DNA of 64,000 bases. Source: Planococcus glaciei (GTDB lineage: Bacteria > Bacillota > Bacilli > Bacillales_A > Planococcaceae). A program made the position numbers and the translations under genes. This document shows positions 26,522 through 34,789 of the stretch, in pieces. Each line of letters begins with the position of its first letter. The first letter of the stretch is position 1. The notes under the pieces were generated by a model. That model saw nothing but the letters and a program-made list of their open reading frames with translations. It did no database searches and was not told the DNA's origin. The DNA lies in assembly GCF_900099655.1 (NCBI RefSeq), contig NZ_FNDC01000002.1, forward strand, positions 248,001 to 312,000. Reading direction: 5' to 3'.

Positions 26522-26556
26522 AGCCCGAAAGCGAAATCCGCTTTCGGGCTTTTCTT
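26522..26556 (+). terminator. azoR terminator
   Basis: AGCCCGAAAGCG and its complement flank a short loop, followed by TTTTCTT. Confidence 0.88.
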
Positions 26557-26616
26557 GTAGGTTAAGAATTGGGGTGACAGGGTACACATTTAGTAAAACC
26601 TTAGAGGAGGGACAGC

Positions 26617-28170
26617 ATGCGGCAAGAAGAAAATATCACGCAAGTTCCGGACGAGCAGAAGTCTTATTGGAGAGAGTATAAGAATGTGCCAAGTTACCCT
26701 GCGCTGCAAGGAAACGAGTCCACGGATATTGGAATCATAGGCGGCGGGATTGTCGGAGTCATCAGTGCTTACCTGCTGGCAAAAGCAGGGCGCAAAGTGA
26801 CGTTAATCGACGCCGGCAAGCTGATTGATGGCGTGACAGGCTACACGACCGCAAAAATTACGGCCCAGCATGGCGTATTTTACTTCCCGCTCATTAAAAT
26901 TATGGGGCAGGAAAAAGCGCGCCAGTATTATGACGCCAATATGGCCGGGTTGAACTACATCGAAGAAACGGCTTCTGAACTTGGCATCGACTGCGACTTT
27001 TCGCATCAAAATGCCTTTATCTATGCCAATACAGCCATTGGGGCCAAGCTGGTCCAAAAAGAAGCGGAAGCTTACGAGCAGTTAGGGATCAACGGCGGTT
27101 TGGCGAAAGAAGAAGTGGAACTGCCATTTGAAGTGCAGGAAGCGCTTGTCATGCGCAACCAGGCACAGTTCCATCCGGTCAAATTTTTGGCGAAGTTGGT
27201 CAGTGAAATCGAGCGCCTCGGCGGCAAGATTTATGAACAAACCCGTGCCGTCAAGATTTTGAGTAAAAACGACCCGGTGATCCAGACGGAAAACATGTCT
27301 CATCTTTCCTGCAATAAAGTGATTGTCGCCACCCATTACCCGTTCAATAGTTCAGACGGCTTTTACTTTACGCGGCTCAATGTAAATCGTTCTTATGTTA
27401 TTGGAGCCCGTACGACTGGGAAAGTTCCGGAAGGCATGTACATCAGTGCAGATATGCCATCGCGTTCCATTCGCTACGCAACAGATGAAAACGGCGAAAA
27501 ACTCCTGCTGATTGGCGGCGACGGCCACGCGACCGGCAAAAGCAAATCGCCGACCATGGAGCACTACAAAAACCTCGAGAAGTTCGGCGAAAAGTATTTT
27601 GGCATCCGCGAAATTCCATACCGCTGGTCGGCACAGGATATGACCACGCTTGATAAAGTGCCGTATGTCGGCACCATCACTGCAGGCTACGACAATATTC
27701 TGGTCGCGACAGGCTTCCATAAATGGGGCATGTCGAACGGGGCTGTAGCGGCTATGATGCTGTCAGACCAAATTCTTGGAAATCCGAACCCTTATGCAGA
27801 CCTGTATGATCCGACGCGGACGAAGATGAAAGCGGTCGATGCGCTGAGTTTCTTGAAAGACAATGGCGGCGTGGCCAAGGAATTGGTCAAAGGGAAATTG
27901 AAAATGCCGTCCAAAACGGTCGAAACATTAGGGAAAGACGAAGGCGGCTTAGTGAAATACGGCAAAGGCAAAGCCGGAGGCTATAAAGACAAATATGGCC
28001 AGGTGCATCTGGTCGATACAGCATGTACCCATATGGGCTGTGAAACCCATTGGAACGACGCTGAACGTTCCTGGGACTGCCCATGCCACGGCTCGCGTTT
28101 TTCTTATACGGGCGAAGTGCTGGATGGGCCAGCTGTCAAACCGCTAAAGAAAATCGAGCAGGAATATTAA
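26617..28170 (+). CDS. FAD-dependent oxidoreductase with C-terminal Rieske domain (YhfW-like)
   Basis: A 517-residue protein. The N-terminal DAO-type FAD domain begins with GIIGGGIVGVISAY (about 39-52). The C-terminal Rieske [2Fe-2S] domain has CTHMGC (470-475) and CPCHGS (488-493), giving ligands C470, H472, C488 and H491. It resembles B. subtilis YhfW; substrate is unknown to me. GAGGAGG precedes the ATG. Neighbours (DsbA-like, azoreductase, YceI) point to redox stress, but it has no MhqR-like box of its own. Confidence 0.85.
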   Translation: MRQEENITQVPDEQKSYWREYKNVPSYPALQGNESTDIGIIGGGIVGVISAYLLAKAGRKVTLIDAGKLIDGVTGYTTAKITAQHGVFYFPLIKIMGQEKARQYYDANMAGLNYIEETASELGIDCDFSHQNAFIYANTAIGAKLVQKEAEAYEQLGINGGLAKEEVELPFEVQEALVMRNQAQFHPVKFLAKLVSEIERLGGKIYEQTRAVKILSKNDPVIQTENMSHLSCNKVIVATHYPFNSSDGFYFTRLNVNRSYVIGARTTGKVPEGMYISADMPSRSIRYATDENGEKLLLIGGDGHATGKSKSPTMEHYKNLEKFGEKYFGIREIPYRWSAQDMTTLDKVPYVGTITAGYDNILVATGFHKWGMSNGAVAAMMLSDQILGNPNPYADLYDPTRTKMKAVDALSFLKDNGGVAKELVKGKLKMPSKTVETLGKDEGGLVKYGKGKAGGYKDKYGQVHLVDTACTHMGCETHWNDAERSWDCPCHGSRFSYTGEVLDGPAVKPLKKIEQEY

Positions 28171-28209
28171 AAAAAGCAGTGCGGAGAGATTTCTCCGCAC
28201 TGCTTTTTT
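28171..28209 (+). terminator. Terminator after the YhfW-like gene
   Basis: AAAAAGCAGTGCGGAGA with its complement and six T; starts at the stop codon. Confidence 0.9.
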
Positions 28210-28223
28210 GGTTCCGCTTTTCA

Positions 28224-28341
28224 TGTCCAGCTGCAGCGCCTAGCTCCTCGGGACATAAGCCAGCCGAGCTGTGTGGCAAAGAGCGCCACTTCGCTGAACT
28301 TTCTTATGCCTTTCAGAGCTGAACAGGCGCTTCCACTTTTC
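28224..28341 (+). repeat. Dispersed structured repeat, copy B2
   Basis: Starts TGTCCAGCTGCAGCGCCTAG. Arms CATAAG/CTTATG and GTGGC/GCCAC surround TGGCAAAGAGCGCCA (28274-28288); ends GCGCTTCCACTTTT. Compared with B1, base changes tend to keep the stems. Confidence 0.8.
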
Positions 28342-28347
28342 GTGTTA

Positions 28348-28869
28348 TTATGCAGGATTTGCTTCCAGTTCCAATGAAATCTTGATGTCTTCGCCGACCA
28401 TTACGCCGCCTGTTTCAAGCGCTTGGTTCCATGTAAGGCCGAAATCTTTGCGGTTTACTTTGCCTTCCGCGCTGAAAGCTACAACTTCTACGCCCCATGG
28501 GTTCGTGCCTTTTCCGCCGTATTCTACTTCAAAAGTAGCAGGGCGGGTGATGCCTTTAATGGTAAGGTCGCCGGTCAATTCATATTCATCATCTTTTTTC
28601 GTGATGTCGTTTGCTTTGAATGTGATATGCGGGTGAGACTCAGCATCAAAGAAATCAGCAGAACGCAAGTGGTTGTCGCGGTCTGTGTTGTTTGTGTTAA
28701 TGCTTGCTACGTCGATTTTAAAATCGATCAAAGCGCCGTTTAGGTCTTCTTCGTTCGCTTCAACTTCCGCGTCGAATGAAGTGAAAGAGCCTTTTACTTT
28801 AGAGATCATCATGTGTTTTACTGAGAAGCCGATTTCAGAGTGAGCTGCGTCGATTGTCCATTTTTTCAT
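28348..28869 (-). CDS. YceI family protein
   Basis: A 173-residue YceI-like lipocalin-type beta barrel without signal peptide, thus cytoplasmic, as in other Firmicutes. It starts WTIDAAHSEIGFSVKHMM and has the family-typical SADFFDAESHPHITFKA (about 70-86) and GDLTIKGITRP. Members bind polyisoprenoids or related lipids; its ligand here is unknown. AGGAGG precedes the ATG. The promoter has an MhqR-like palindrome upstream, placing it with quinone-stress genes. Confidence 0.88.
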   Translation of the reverse strand: MKKWTIDAAHSEIGFSVKHMMISKVKGSFTSFDAEVEANEEDLNGALIDFKIDVASINTNNTDRDNHLRSADFFDAESHPHITFKANDITKKDDEYELTGDLTIKGITRPATFEVEYGGKGTNPWGVEVVAFSAEGKVNRKDFGLTWNQALETGGVMVGEDIKISLELEANPA

Positions 28870-28902
28870 GTATAATTCCTCCTAAATATTCTATCTACTT
28901 TT

Positions 28903-28965
28903 ACTATACCGGCATAAAATCTCAAAGTCAATAGGTTTCAATTAATAATTCTCGAATTCAAGATA
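28903..28965 (-). promoter_or_regulatory. yceI promoter and MhqR-like operator
   Basis: On the minus strand TTGACT (28931-28926) and TATAGT (28908-28903) are 17 bp apart. Upstream at 28948-28965 lies ATTCTCGAATTCAAGATA, sharing 16 of 18 bases with the box before the MhqO-like gene. It is between yceI and murB and could affect either. Confidence 0.6.
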
Positions 28966-29005
28966 TTATTTTATCGGTCTTTAGAACGGAAGATGCGGCT
29001 ATCAC

Positions 29006-29034
29006 TTGTCAAATCAACAATAAAATCGGATACT
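29006..29034 (+). promoter_or_regulatory. murB promoter
   Basis: TTGTCA (29006-29011) and GATACT (29029-29034) with 17-bp spacing, 35 nt before the ATG. Confidence 0.5.
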
Positions 29035-29069
29035 AATAGAAGCGAAAAGTTAGAAGGGATTTGCTTTAA

Positions 29070-29987
29070 ATGACGAAAGAACAATGGTTAAGTGATTTAC
29101 GCCGCTTTTTGGCTGATGATCACGTGAAAATGGATGAACCGCTACACTTACATACATTAACACGAATGGGTGGGCCAGCTGATATTTTTGTAACCCCTAC
29201 AACCGAAGATGAAACTGCTTATGCAGTTAAATATGCATACGAAAATAAAATACCGCTGCTGTTGCTTGGCAATGGTTCGAATATGGTCGTCCGTGACGGA
29301 GGCGTCCGTGGAATTGTCTTGAACTTGAAGAGCCTGCGCACAGTCCGCATTGAAGGCACATCTGTTTATGCGCAAGGCGGCGCCAATATCAAGGAAGTTT
29401 CCAAAATAGCAGCGGCCAACCGGCTGACAGGCTTTGAATTCGCCTGCGGCATCCCGGGTTCTATCGGCGGCGCTATGGCGATGAACGCTGGCGCATACGG
29501 CGGAGAAATCAAAGACATTATCCGCCAGGCGACTGTCTTGACCCGTGAAGGGGAAAAACTGGTGCTGTCAAAAGAAGATCTGGAGCTGGGCTACCGGAAA
29601 AGCATCATTATCAAAAAAGGCTATTACGTCTTGTCAGCTGAATTTTCGTTGGAGTTCGGCAAACAGGCAGCCATCGATGCAAAAATGAGCGACTTGACGA
29701 TTCAGCGCGAAACCAAGCAGCCGCTTGAGTTTCCTTCAGCAGGCAGTGTCTTTAAACGGCCGCCGGGCAATTTTGCCGGCAAACTGATCCAGGAAAGCGG
29801 ACTTCAAGGCAAAGGCTTTGGCGGAGCGGAAGTTTCGACAAAACATGCCGGTTTTATCGTCAACAAAAACAATGCGACGGCGAATGATTACATCCAGACG
29901 ATTGAAATGGTCAAAACCGCTGTCTTTGAAAAATTCGGCATTGACTTGGAACTGGAAGTTAAGATTGTCGGAGAAGATTCTATTTAA
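29070..29987 (+). CDS. murB: UDP-N-acetylenolpyruvoylglucosamine reductase
   Basis: A 305-residue FAD enzyme that makes UDP-MurNAc in peptidoglycan synthesis. FAD-binding marks are NGSNMVVRDGGVRG (about 71-84) and FACGIPGSIGGA (about 128-139). Catalytic Ser/Glu regions are SAGSVFKRP (about 225) and the C-terminal Glu segment. It is of the short (type II) class of Gram-positives. It is transcribed alone, ending at a strong terminator. Confidence 0.92.
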   Translation: MTKEQWLSDLRRFLADDHVKMDEPLHLHTLTRMGGPADIFVTPTTEDETAYAVKYAYENKIPLLLLGNGSNMVVRDGGVRGIVLNLKSLRTVRIEGTSVYAQGGANIKEVSKIAAANRLTGFEFACGIPGSIGGAMAMNAGAYGGEIKDIIRQATVLTREGEKLVLSKEDLELGYRKSIIIKKGYYVLSAEFSLEFGKQAAIDAKMSDLTIQRETKQPLEFPSAGSVFKRPPGNFAGKLIQESGLQGKGFGGAEVSTKHAGFIVNKNNATANDYIQTIEMVKTAVFEKFGIDLELEVKIVGEDSI

Positions 29988-30024
29988 AAAAGCGATGTGC
30001 CCTTAATTGGGCCATCGCTTTTTT
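29986..30024 (+). terminator. murB terminator
   Basis: AAAAAAGCGATG-T-GCCC pairs with GGGC-C-ATCGCTTTTTT around TTAATT. Confidence 0.9.
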
Positions 30025-30130
30025 CTATGCAGAAATACACTTTTCATTTTCCTATTAAAGGAATTTCTTTGCATGCAGTCGAAAAGATATAAGGGGACAA
30101 ACTACACAATGGATACGAGGGGGAACACAA

Positions 30131-32497
30131 GTGGGGAAAAAGCCGAAGAACAGAAAGTGGCTGAAATGGGTATTGGGAACAGTCGGGGTTTTGCTGGTGC
30201 TGGCAGTTGCGGCGCTAGTTTTTGTAAACGTTTACATAGGCAAGTCGAGTCCGGTCATCGAAGGCAAAAGTGCGGTGGCCATACTGGATGGGGACGTAAA
30301 AGTTACGCGCGATGAAATCGGTGTGCCGCATATCGAAGCCGATTCAGACGCAGACCTGTACCGGGCACAGGGCTATGTGCAAGCACAGGACCGGATGTTC
30401 CAAATGGATTTGTCGCGCCGTCAGGCAAGCGGCCGTTTAGCGGAAGTGGTGGGGGCAGGAGCTGTCGATACAGACAAATTCTTCCGGACATTCAGCTTGC
30501 GCGATGCGGCTGAAAAATCATGGGATGGCTACAACGACGAAGCCAAGCAAGTGCTTGAATGGTACGCGGACGGCGTCAATGCGTATATGGAAGAAGCGAA
30601 AGAAGAAGGGACGTTGAGCTACGAATTTGCGCTGCTCGGGTATGAACCGGAAGAGTGGACGCCGGTGGATTCCTTGACGATCGGCAAATTCATGGCATAT
30701 GACCTCGGCGGCAACTGGTCGACGCTTGCGATACGCCACTGGGCGCTCAATGAGTTCCCGGAAGAAAAGGCGCGGGAATTGTTTATCAAGTATCCGGAAA
30801 ATGCGCCGTCCATCATCGAAGCGAATTTGGAGCAGCCGGTGAAAGTCGCGGGTCAATTCGATGCGTCGGTCATTCCGCCTGAATTCAACGGCAGCAACAA
30901 CTGGGTGGTGTCAGGAGATAAAACCGAAAGCGGAAAACCGCTGCTCGCGGACGATCCGCACCTTGGGCTCAGCACGCCGTCCATCTGGTATCAGATGCAT
31001 TTGGAATCGCCTGAGCAAAATGTCAGCGGCGTCATCTTTGCCGGCATTCCAGGCATTATTCTCGGGCACAACGAACAAATTGCCTGGGGCGTGACGAATG
31101 TCGGGCCGGATGTGCAGGATCTCTACATTGAAACACCGAATCCGGATGATCCGACGCAGTTCCGCTATGAAGGGGAATGGGAGCAGGCGGAAGTACGGGA
31201 TGAACCCATCCGAGTAAAAGACGGGGAAACCGAAGACTTCGAGGTGGTCGTTACCCGCCACGGCCCGATCATTTCAAATGTGCTGTACAAAGAAGAAGAC
31301 CCGGAAGCCCTGTTCTCAATGCAGTGGACCGCACTTGAGCCGACGCTTGAATTGCAGGCCGTGCTGAGTTTCAATAAAGCGTCCAACTGGGAAGAGTTCG
31401 AAACGGCACTGGAAGATTTCCAGGCGCCTGCCCAGAACTTTGTGTTCGCTTCGACGGACGGCACGATTGCCTACAAAGCGAATGGACGCATTCCGCTGCG
31501 CAAATCCGGAGATGGCCAGCTGCCGGTGCCGGGCGATTCAGCCGATTATGGCTGGGAAGGATATGTGCCGTTTGATGAATTGCCGAAGGCGGTGAATCCG
31601 GAAAGTGGGTTTATTGCCACAGCGAACAACGAAGTGGTCGATGATTCCTATCCTTACCACATCACGGATTTCTGGGCGCAGCCCTACCGTTATGAACGCA
31701 TTGCGGAAGTGCTGGAAGCTTCGGACGATTTAACGCCGGAGGACATGATGGCGCTTCAGATGGACCAGAAGAATTTATACGCGGCTGAATTTCTGGATGG
31801 CATGATGGCAGCTGTGGAAGGGGAAACGGACGAATACAATGACTTGTTCGAAATGATGAAGAAGTGGGACCAAGTCGACAGCAAGGACCAAGCAGCGCCG
31901 CTTGTGTTCCACAAATGGATGAAGCAACTGCCGAAAACGATGCTGGCGAAAGATTTCCCTGAAGATGTCTACGAATTGCTGCCCGGGAAAAACCACATCA
32001 CCGACCAGATGATGCGGGAATCGTTCAGCGGCGAGGAAGGTGAATGGGTTACAGAATACGGCGGCACAGGGAAATGGCTGGCCGATGCGCTCAAAACAAG
32101 TTTGGGTGAAATTGAAGAAGAATTCGGCAAAGATTTTAACGATTGGAAATGGGGAGACGACCATCAATTGACGTTCCCGCATCCAATAGCGGGTGCTTCT
32201 CCGGTGCTTGGGCAATTCTTGAATCCGGATCCGGTGCCGATCGGCGGTTCGAATATCACAGTCCAGGCGGCTGCCTTTGATGCCGAAGGCAATGTCGACC
32301 ACGGGGCTTCCTGGAGGTTTGTGGCAGATCTCAGCGATTTGTCGAGTGCTTACCATATTGTCGGGCCGGGGCTCAGCGGCCATATGAAATCGGATTATTT
32401 CCATAACCAAGTGAATGATTGGGCAAAAGGAGATTACCACGAAACGGAAATCAAAGAAGAGGTGGAAGGAAGCACATTAATTTTAACGGCTGATTGA
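30131..32497 (+). CDS. Penicillin acylase family protein, membrane-anchored
   Basis: A 788-residue Ntn-hydrolase precursor. A helix at about 11-34 acts as signal or anchor, so the enzyme works outside the membrane. The autocatalytic Ser is in NGSNNW (S255), just after the spacer that would be cleaved; DPHLGL follows at about 276. Family members hydrolyse penicillin G side chains, acyl-homoserine lactones or N-acyl amino acids; substrate is unknown. GTG start with AGGGGGA upstream. A perfect cre palindrome lies inside the first 110 nt. Its stop overlaps the next possible TTG start. Confidence 0.88.
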   Translation: MGKKPKNRKWLKWVLGTVGVLLVLAVAALVFVNVYIGKSSPVIEGKSAVAILDGDVKVTRDEIGVPHIEADSDADLYRAQGYVQAQDRMFQMDLSRRQASGRLAEVVGAGAVDTDKFFRTFSLRDAAEKSWDGYNDEAKQVLEWYADGVNAYMEEAKEEGTLSYEFALLGYEPEEWTPVDSLTIGKFMAYDLGGNWSTLAIRHWALNEFPEEKARELFIKYPENAPSIIEANLEQPVKVAGQFDASVIPPEFNGSNNWVVSGDKTESGKPLLADDPHLGLSTPSIWYQMHLESPEQNVSGVIFAGIPGIILGHNEQIAWGVTNVGPDVQDLYIETPNPDDPTQFRYEGEWEQAEVRDEPIRVKDGETEDFEVVVTRHGPIISNVLYKEEDPEALFSMQWTALEPTLELQAVLSFNKASNWEEFETALEDFQAPAQNFVFASTDGTIAYKANGRIPLRKSGDGQLPVPGDSADYGWEGYVPFDELPKAVNPESGFIATANNEVVDDSYPYHITDFWAQPYRYERIAEVLEASDDLTPEDMMALQMDQKNLYAAEFLDGMMAAVEGETDEYNDLFEMMKKWDQVDSKDQAAPLVFHKWMKQLPKTMLAKDFPEDVYELLPGKNHITDQMMRESFSGEEGEWVTEYGGTGKWLADALKTSLGEIEEEFGKDFNDWKWGDDHQLTFPHPIAGASPVLGQFLNPDPVPIGGSNITVQAAAFDAEGNVDHGASWRFVADLSDLSSAYHIVGPGLSGHMKSDYFHNQVNDWAKGDYHETEIKEEVEGSTLILTAD
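30223..30236 (+). promoter_or_regulatory. Perfect cre-like palindrome inside the penicillin acylase gene
   Basis: TGTAAACGTTTACA is a fully symmetric match to the CcpA cre consensus. It lies about 90 nt inside the coding region, where CcpA could act as a roadblock. Confidence 0.5.
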
Positions 32498-32532
32498 GTT
32501 ATACTGGGAGAAAACGATATGGGGCGGTTTTC

Positions 32533-32886
32533 TTGAAACGACTTTTAGCGGTCGGCTTCGGCGGGATGGTGGGCTCCCTGCTCCGGGCCGGTGTTTATGC
32601 AATCGTACCCTCAAGCATGGGGTTATGGATGGTCAATCTTTTCGGCAGTTTGCTGATTGGCTGGATGGCCGCCCGTTTTTCGCACAAATCAGCTGAATTC
32701 CGGTTATTTCTATCAACCGGCCTGATCGGTTCTTTTACAACCTTCTCTGCTTTTTCCGCTGACTGGTTTCACTTGCTGGAAACGTCCTTTTGGCAGGGGA
32801 TAGTGTTTGCTGTAGCCATGACTGCGGCTTCCATAATGGCTGCTGCTGCAGGATTAGCGCTTGGCAGAAAGCGGGATGTCCGATGA
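32533..32886 (+). CDS. crcB: Fluoride efflux channel FluC, first subunit
   Basis: A 117-residue, four-helix FluC/CrcB protein that exports fluoride. Family marks are FGGMVGSLLR (about 8-17), VNLFGSLLIGW (about 36-46) and GSFTTFS (about 68-74). I chose TTG 32533 with GGGGCGG upstream; an earlier in-frame TTG (32494) overlaps the previous stop. It is paired with a second FluC gene by a 4-nt overlap. Confidence 0.85.
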   Translation: MKRLLAVGFGGMVGSLLRAGVYAIVPSSMGLWMVNLFGSLLIGWMAARFSHKSAEFRLFLSTGLIGSFTTFSAFSADWFHLLETSFWQGIVFAVAMTAASIMAAAAGLALGRKRDVR

Positions 32887-33212
32887 TTGCAGTAGCAGTA
32901 GGCGGATTTTTCGGCGCCATGGCGCGCTACGGATTTTACTGGCTGGCAGAAAGCCGGGCAAAGCACCCAAAACTCGCCACCTGGTTTGTCAATAGCGCCG
33001 GGTCGTTCGCAATGGGGGCGCTAATTGGCTCGGGAAACCATTCGGCTTTCTGGCTGACGGGATTTCTCGGAGCGTTCACCACCTTTTCCACAATGGCATT
33101 GGATGCCGTAAAAGATTTTGAAGACCGCAAATGGCTTCAGGGAATCAGCTATTTGGTGCTCACCTTGCTTACCGGAATCGTCTTGTTCGGTGCGGCATAC
33201 ACTTGGCTATAG
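32883..33212 (+). CDS. crcB: Fluoride efflux channel FluC, second subunit
   Basis: A 109-residue FluC homologue with GGFFGAMARY (about 7-16), FVNSAGSFAMG (about 34-44) and GAFTTFS (about 61-67). ATG overlaps the stop of the first copy. Paired genes of this kind encode subunits of opposite topology that assemble as antiparallel heterodimers. No fluoride riboswitch is visible upstream. Confidence 0.87.
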   Translation: MIAVAVGGFFGAMARYGFYWLAESRAKHPKLATWFVNSAGSFAMGALIGSGNHSAFWLTGFLGAFTTFSTMALDAVKDFEDRKWLQGISYLVLTLLTGIVLFGAAYTWL

Positions 33213-33216
33213 AAAA

Positions 33217-33253
33217 AGGAGTTGGCCCCAAACGGGTGCCAACTCCTTTTTAA
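33217..33253. terminator. Bidirectional terminator between FluC genes and P1 peptidase
   Basis: AAAAAGGAGTTGGC pairs with GCCAACTCCTTTTT; it overlaps the stop codon of the minus-strand gene. Confidence 0.85.
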
Positions 33254-34248
33254 TTAAATATGCCTTTTTCGACCACTCGCCCCAACCGCCCCGTGGTTGT
33301 TTCTGCATGGAACAGCGACTGGTAAATCGCTTCTTCCGTCGCTTCCACGCTTGCCTGGAACAATTCATTCATCAGCGGATGGTCATCCCTCAAGATTCTG
33401 GTTGCTTCAAATGCCTCATTGGCTTGATGGGGAGTGCGGCGGGCATTGGAGAAAGCGATGATAATGTCGCCGCTGCCGTTGCTGATGGAGGTGCCGGTCC
33501 GCCCAAGGCCAATAGCCGCACGTTTAGCCAGACGCTTCAACTGCCGGCTGTCGAGCGGTGCATCGGTGGCAACGACGATAATGACTGAACCATCCGGCTT
33601 ATCGGGAGCCGGTTCATCGGCTAGCCAGTTGGTAAGAATGATGTCTTCTTTGCGGCCGAAATTGGTCAATGCCAGGACGCCGACTGTAAAATAGTCTTCT
33701 CCGGATCGGGCGAGGCGGGACGCCGAACCGATGCCGCCTTTAACGCCGTAGCAAATCATGCCTTTTCCCGCGCCGACTGCGCCTTGCGCAAAGTCTGTGC
33801 GCGCGCTGCCAATGGCCTCTTCGGCATGAAGAGGCGTGACAGCCATGCGGCGCATTGAATTCAAATAGCTGTCGTTGCATTCGCCGACGACTAAATTAAG
33901 TGAACTGGTGGAGTCGCCGATTGCCGGATTTTCCCGCAGCATCCAGTTCATTGTCCCTTGCAATACAGCGGCTACACTGAATGTATTCGTCAGCATGATC
34001 GGTGATTCCAAAAGGCCGAGCTCATCGATTTGGACGAGGCCAACCGTCTTGCCGAAGCCGTTTAAGACAAAACTCGCCGCTGGCACTTTTTCTTCAAACC
34101 AGTTGCCTGCATGCGGCAAGATGGCGGTAACGCCGGTACGGACGGCTTCTGTTTCCGATAGGTCTTCTTCCAGCGTGACATGGCCGACAGCCACGCCTTC
34201 GACATCTGCGATTGAATTCAATTTCCCTTGTTCCACTGGCCTCACCAT
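33250..34248 (-). CDS. P1 family (DmpA/BapA-type) aminopeptidase
   Basis: A 332-residue Ntn-fold hydrolase of the L-aminopeptidase/D-esterase type. The self-cleavage and catalytic Ser is in ISNGSGDIIIAFSNARR (Ser in GSGD, about 256). N-terminal GVAVGHVTL and GAGKGMICYG segments are typical. Members cut N-terminal residues from D- or beta-peptides; specificity is not readable. No SD is seen before ATG 34248 and the -10 lies only 14 nt away, so the mRNA may be nearly leaderless. Confidence 0.85.
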   Translation of the reverse strand: MVRPVEQGKLNSIADVEGVAVGHVTLEEDLSETEAVRTGVTAILPHAGNWFEEKVPAASFVLNGFGKTVGLVQIDELGLLESPIMLTNTFSVAAVLQGTMNWMLRENPAIGDSTSSLNLVVGECNDSYLNSMRRMAVTPLHAEEAIGSARTDFAQGAVGAGKGMICYGVKGGIGSASRLARSGEDYFTVGVLALTNFGRKEDIILTNWLADEPAPDKPDGSVIIVVATDAPLDSRQLKRLAKRAAIGLGRTGTSISNGSGDIIIAFSNARRTPHQANEAFEATRILRDDHPLMNELFQASVEATEEAIYQSLFHAETTTGRLGRVVEKGIFN

Positions 34249-34262
34249 TTTCTTTTTGTTTG

Positions 34263-34271
34263 ATTATACCA
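34263..34271 (-). promoter_or_regulatory. P1 peptidase extended -10 promoter, very short leader
   Basis: On the minus strand TGGTATAAT (34271-34263) is an extended -10. The ATG begins 14 nt after it, leaving about 6-8 nt of leader. Confidence 0.5.
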
Positions 34272-34312
34272 AAAAGAGCGGTTCCCAAAAATGCTTTCGG
34301 GAACCGCTCTTT
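34271..34312 (-). terminator. Terminator of the sulP-usp unit
   Basis: AAAGAGCGGTTCCC and its complement, with T runs on both sides, lies after usp on the minus strand. Confidence 0.85.
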
Positions 34313-34325
34313 CTAATTTTCTTAA

Positions 34326-34358
34326 ATCCAGCGCTAAACGAGCGCTTCCGCTTTTCTT
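34326..34358. repeat. Truncated copy of the dispersed repeat
   Basis: ATCCAGCGCT, then ACGAGCGCTTCCGCTTTTCTT, equals the two ends of the A/B repeat with the middle lost. It abuts the usp stop codon. Confidence 0.55.
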
Positions 34359-34776
34359 ATTTCACGATGATCACGGGTGCCTGAACGCGTTTAGCCACCT
34401 TATGGCTGACGCTGCCGAGCACCATTTCCTGCAGTGAGTTCAACCCGCGGCTGCCAATAAAAACAACGTCGTAGCCGGCTTCGTTGGCGTGCTTTACAAT
34501 CGTTGGCCCCGGTATCCCGTGCAAGGTTTTGGTTTCAAAAGCCACTCCGGCGGAACGGAAAATTTCTTCAAGCGGCACTAAATGCTTGCGGCGTTCCAAA
34601 TGGACTTCTTCGCTGCTTTGCCCGTGGAGGACTTCCGTGCGTCCTTTTTCGTAATCAATGACGTACAGCAGCGTCACGACAGCATCCGGGTTTGCCCTGG
34701 CCATTTTTACGGCTTCCTGTGCTGCGCGTTTTGAGTGGTCCGATCCGTCCGCTGCAACTAGAATCTTTTGATACAT
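34357..34776 (-). CDS. Universal stress protein (UspA family)
   Basis: A 139-residue cytoplasmic ATP-binding-type Usp. ILVAADGSDHSKRA (about 5-18) and the nucleotide loop GSRGLNSLQEMVLGSVSHKV (about 106-125; G-2x-G-9x-G-S type) are clear. ATG 34776 has AAGGGGG 8 nt upstream; this SD overlaps the sulP stop. Usp domains often regulate or accompany SulP carriers, so it may respond to the carrier's substrate state. Confidence 0.88.
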   Translation of the reverse strand: MYQKILVAADGSDHSKRAAQEAVKMARANPDAVVTLLYVIDYEKGRTEVLHGQSSEEVHLERRKHLVPLEEIFRSAGVAFETKTLHGIPGPTIVKHANEAGYDVVFIGSRGLNSLQEMVLGSVSHKVAKRVQAPVIIVK

Positions 34777-34789
34777 TCTAGGTTCCCCC

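Noticed and set aside
29986-30130. Short ORF between murB and the penicillin acylase gene
   Set aside because: It is out of frame, overlaps the terminator and next start, and has no similarity.
32400-32532. Fluoride riboswitch before the FluC pair
   Set aside because: I cannot find the conserved fluoride aptamer; the region is the end of the acylase gene.
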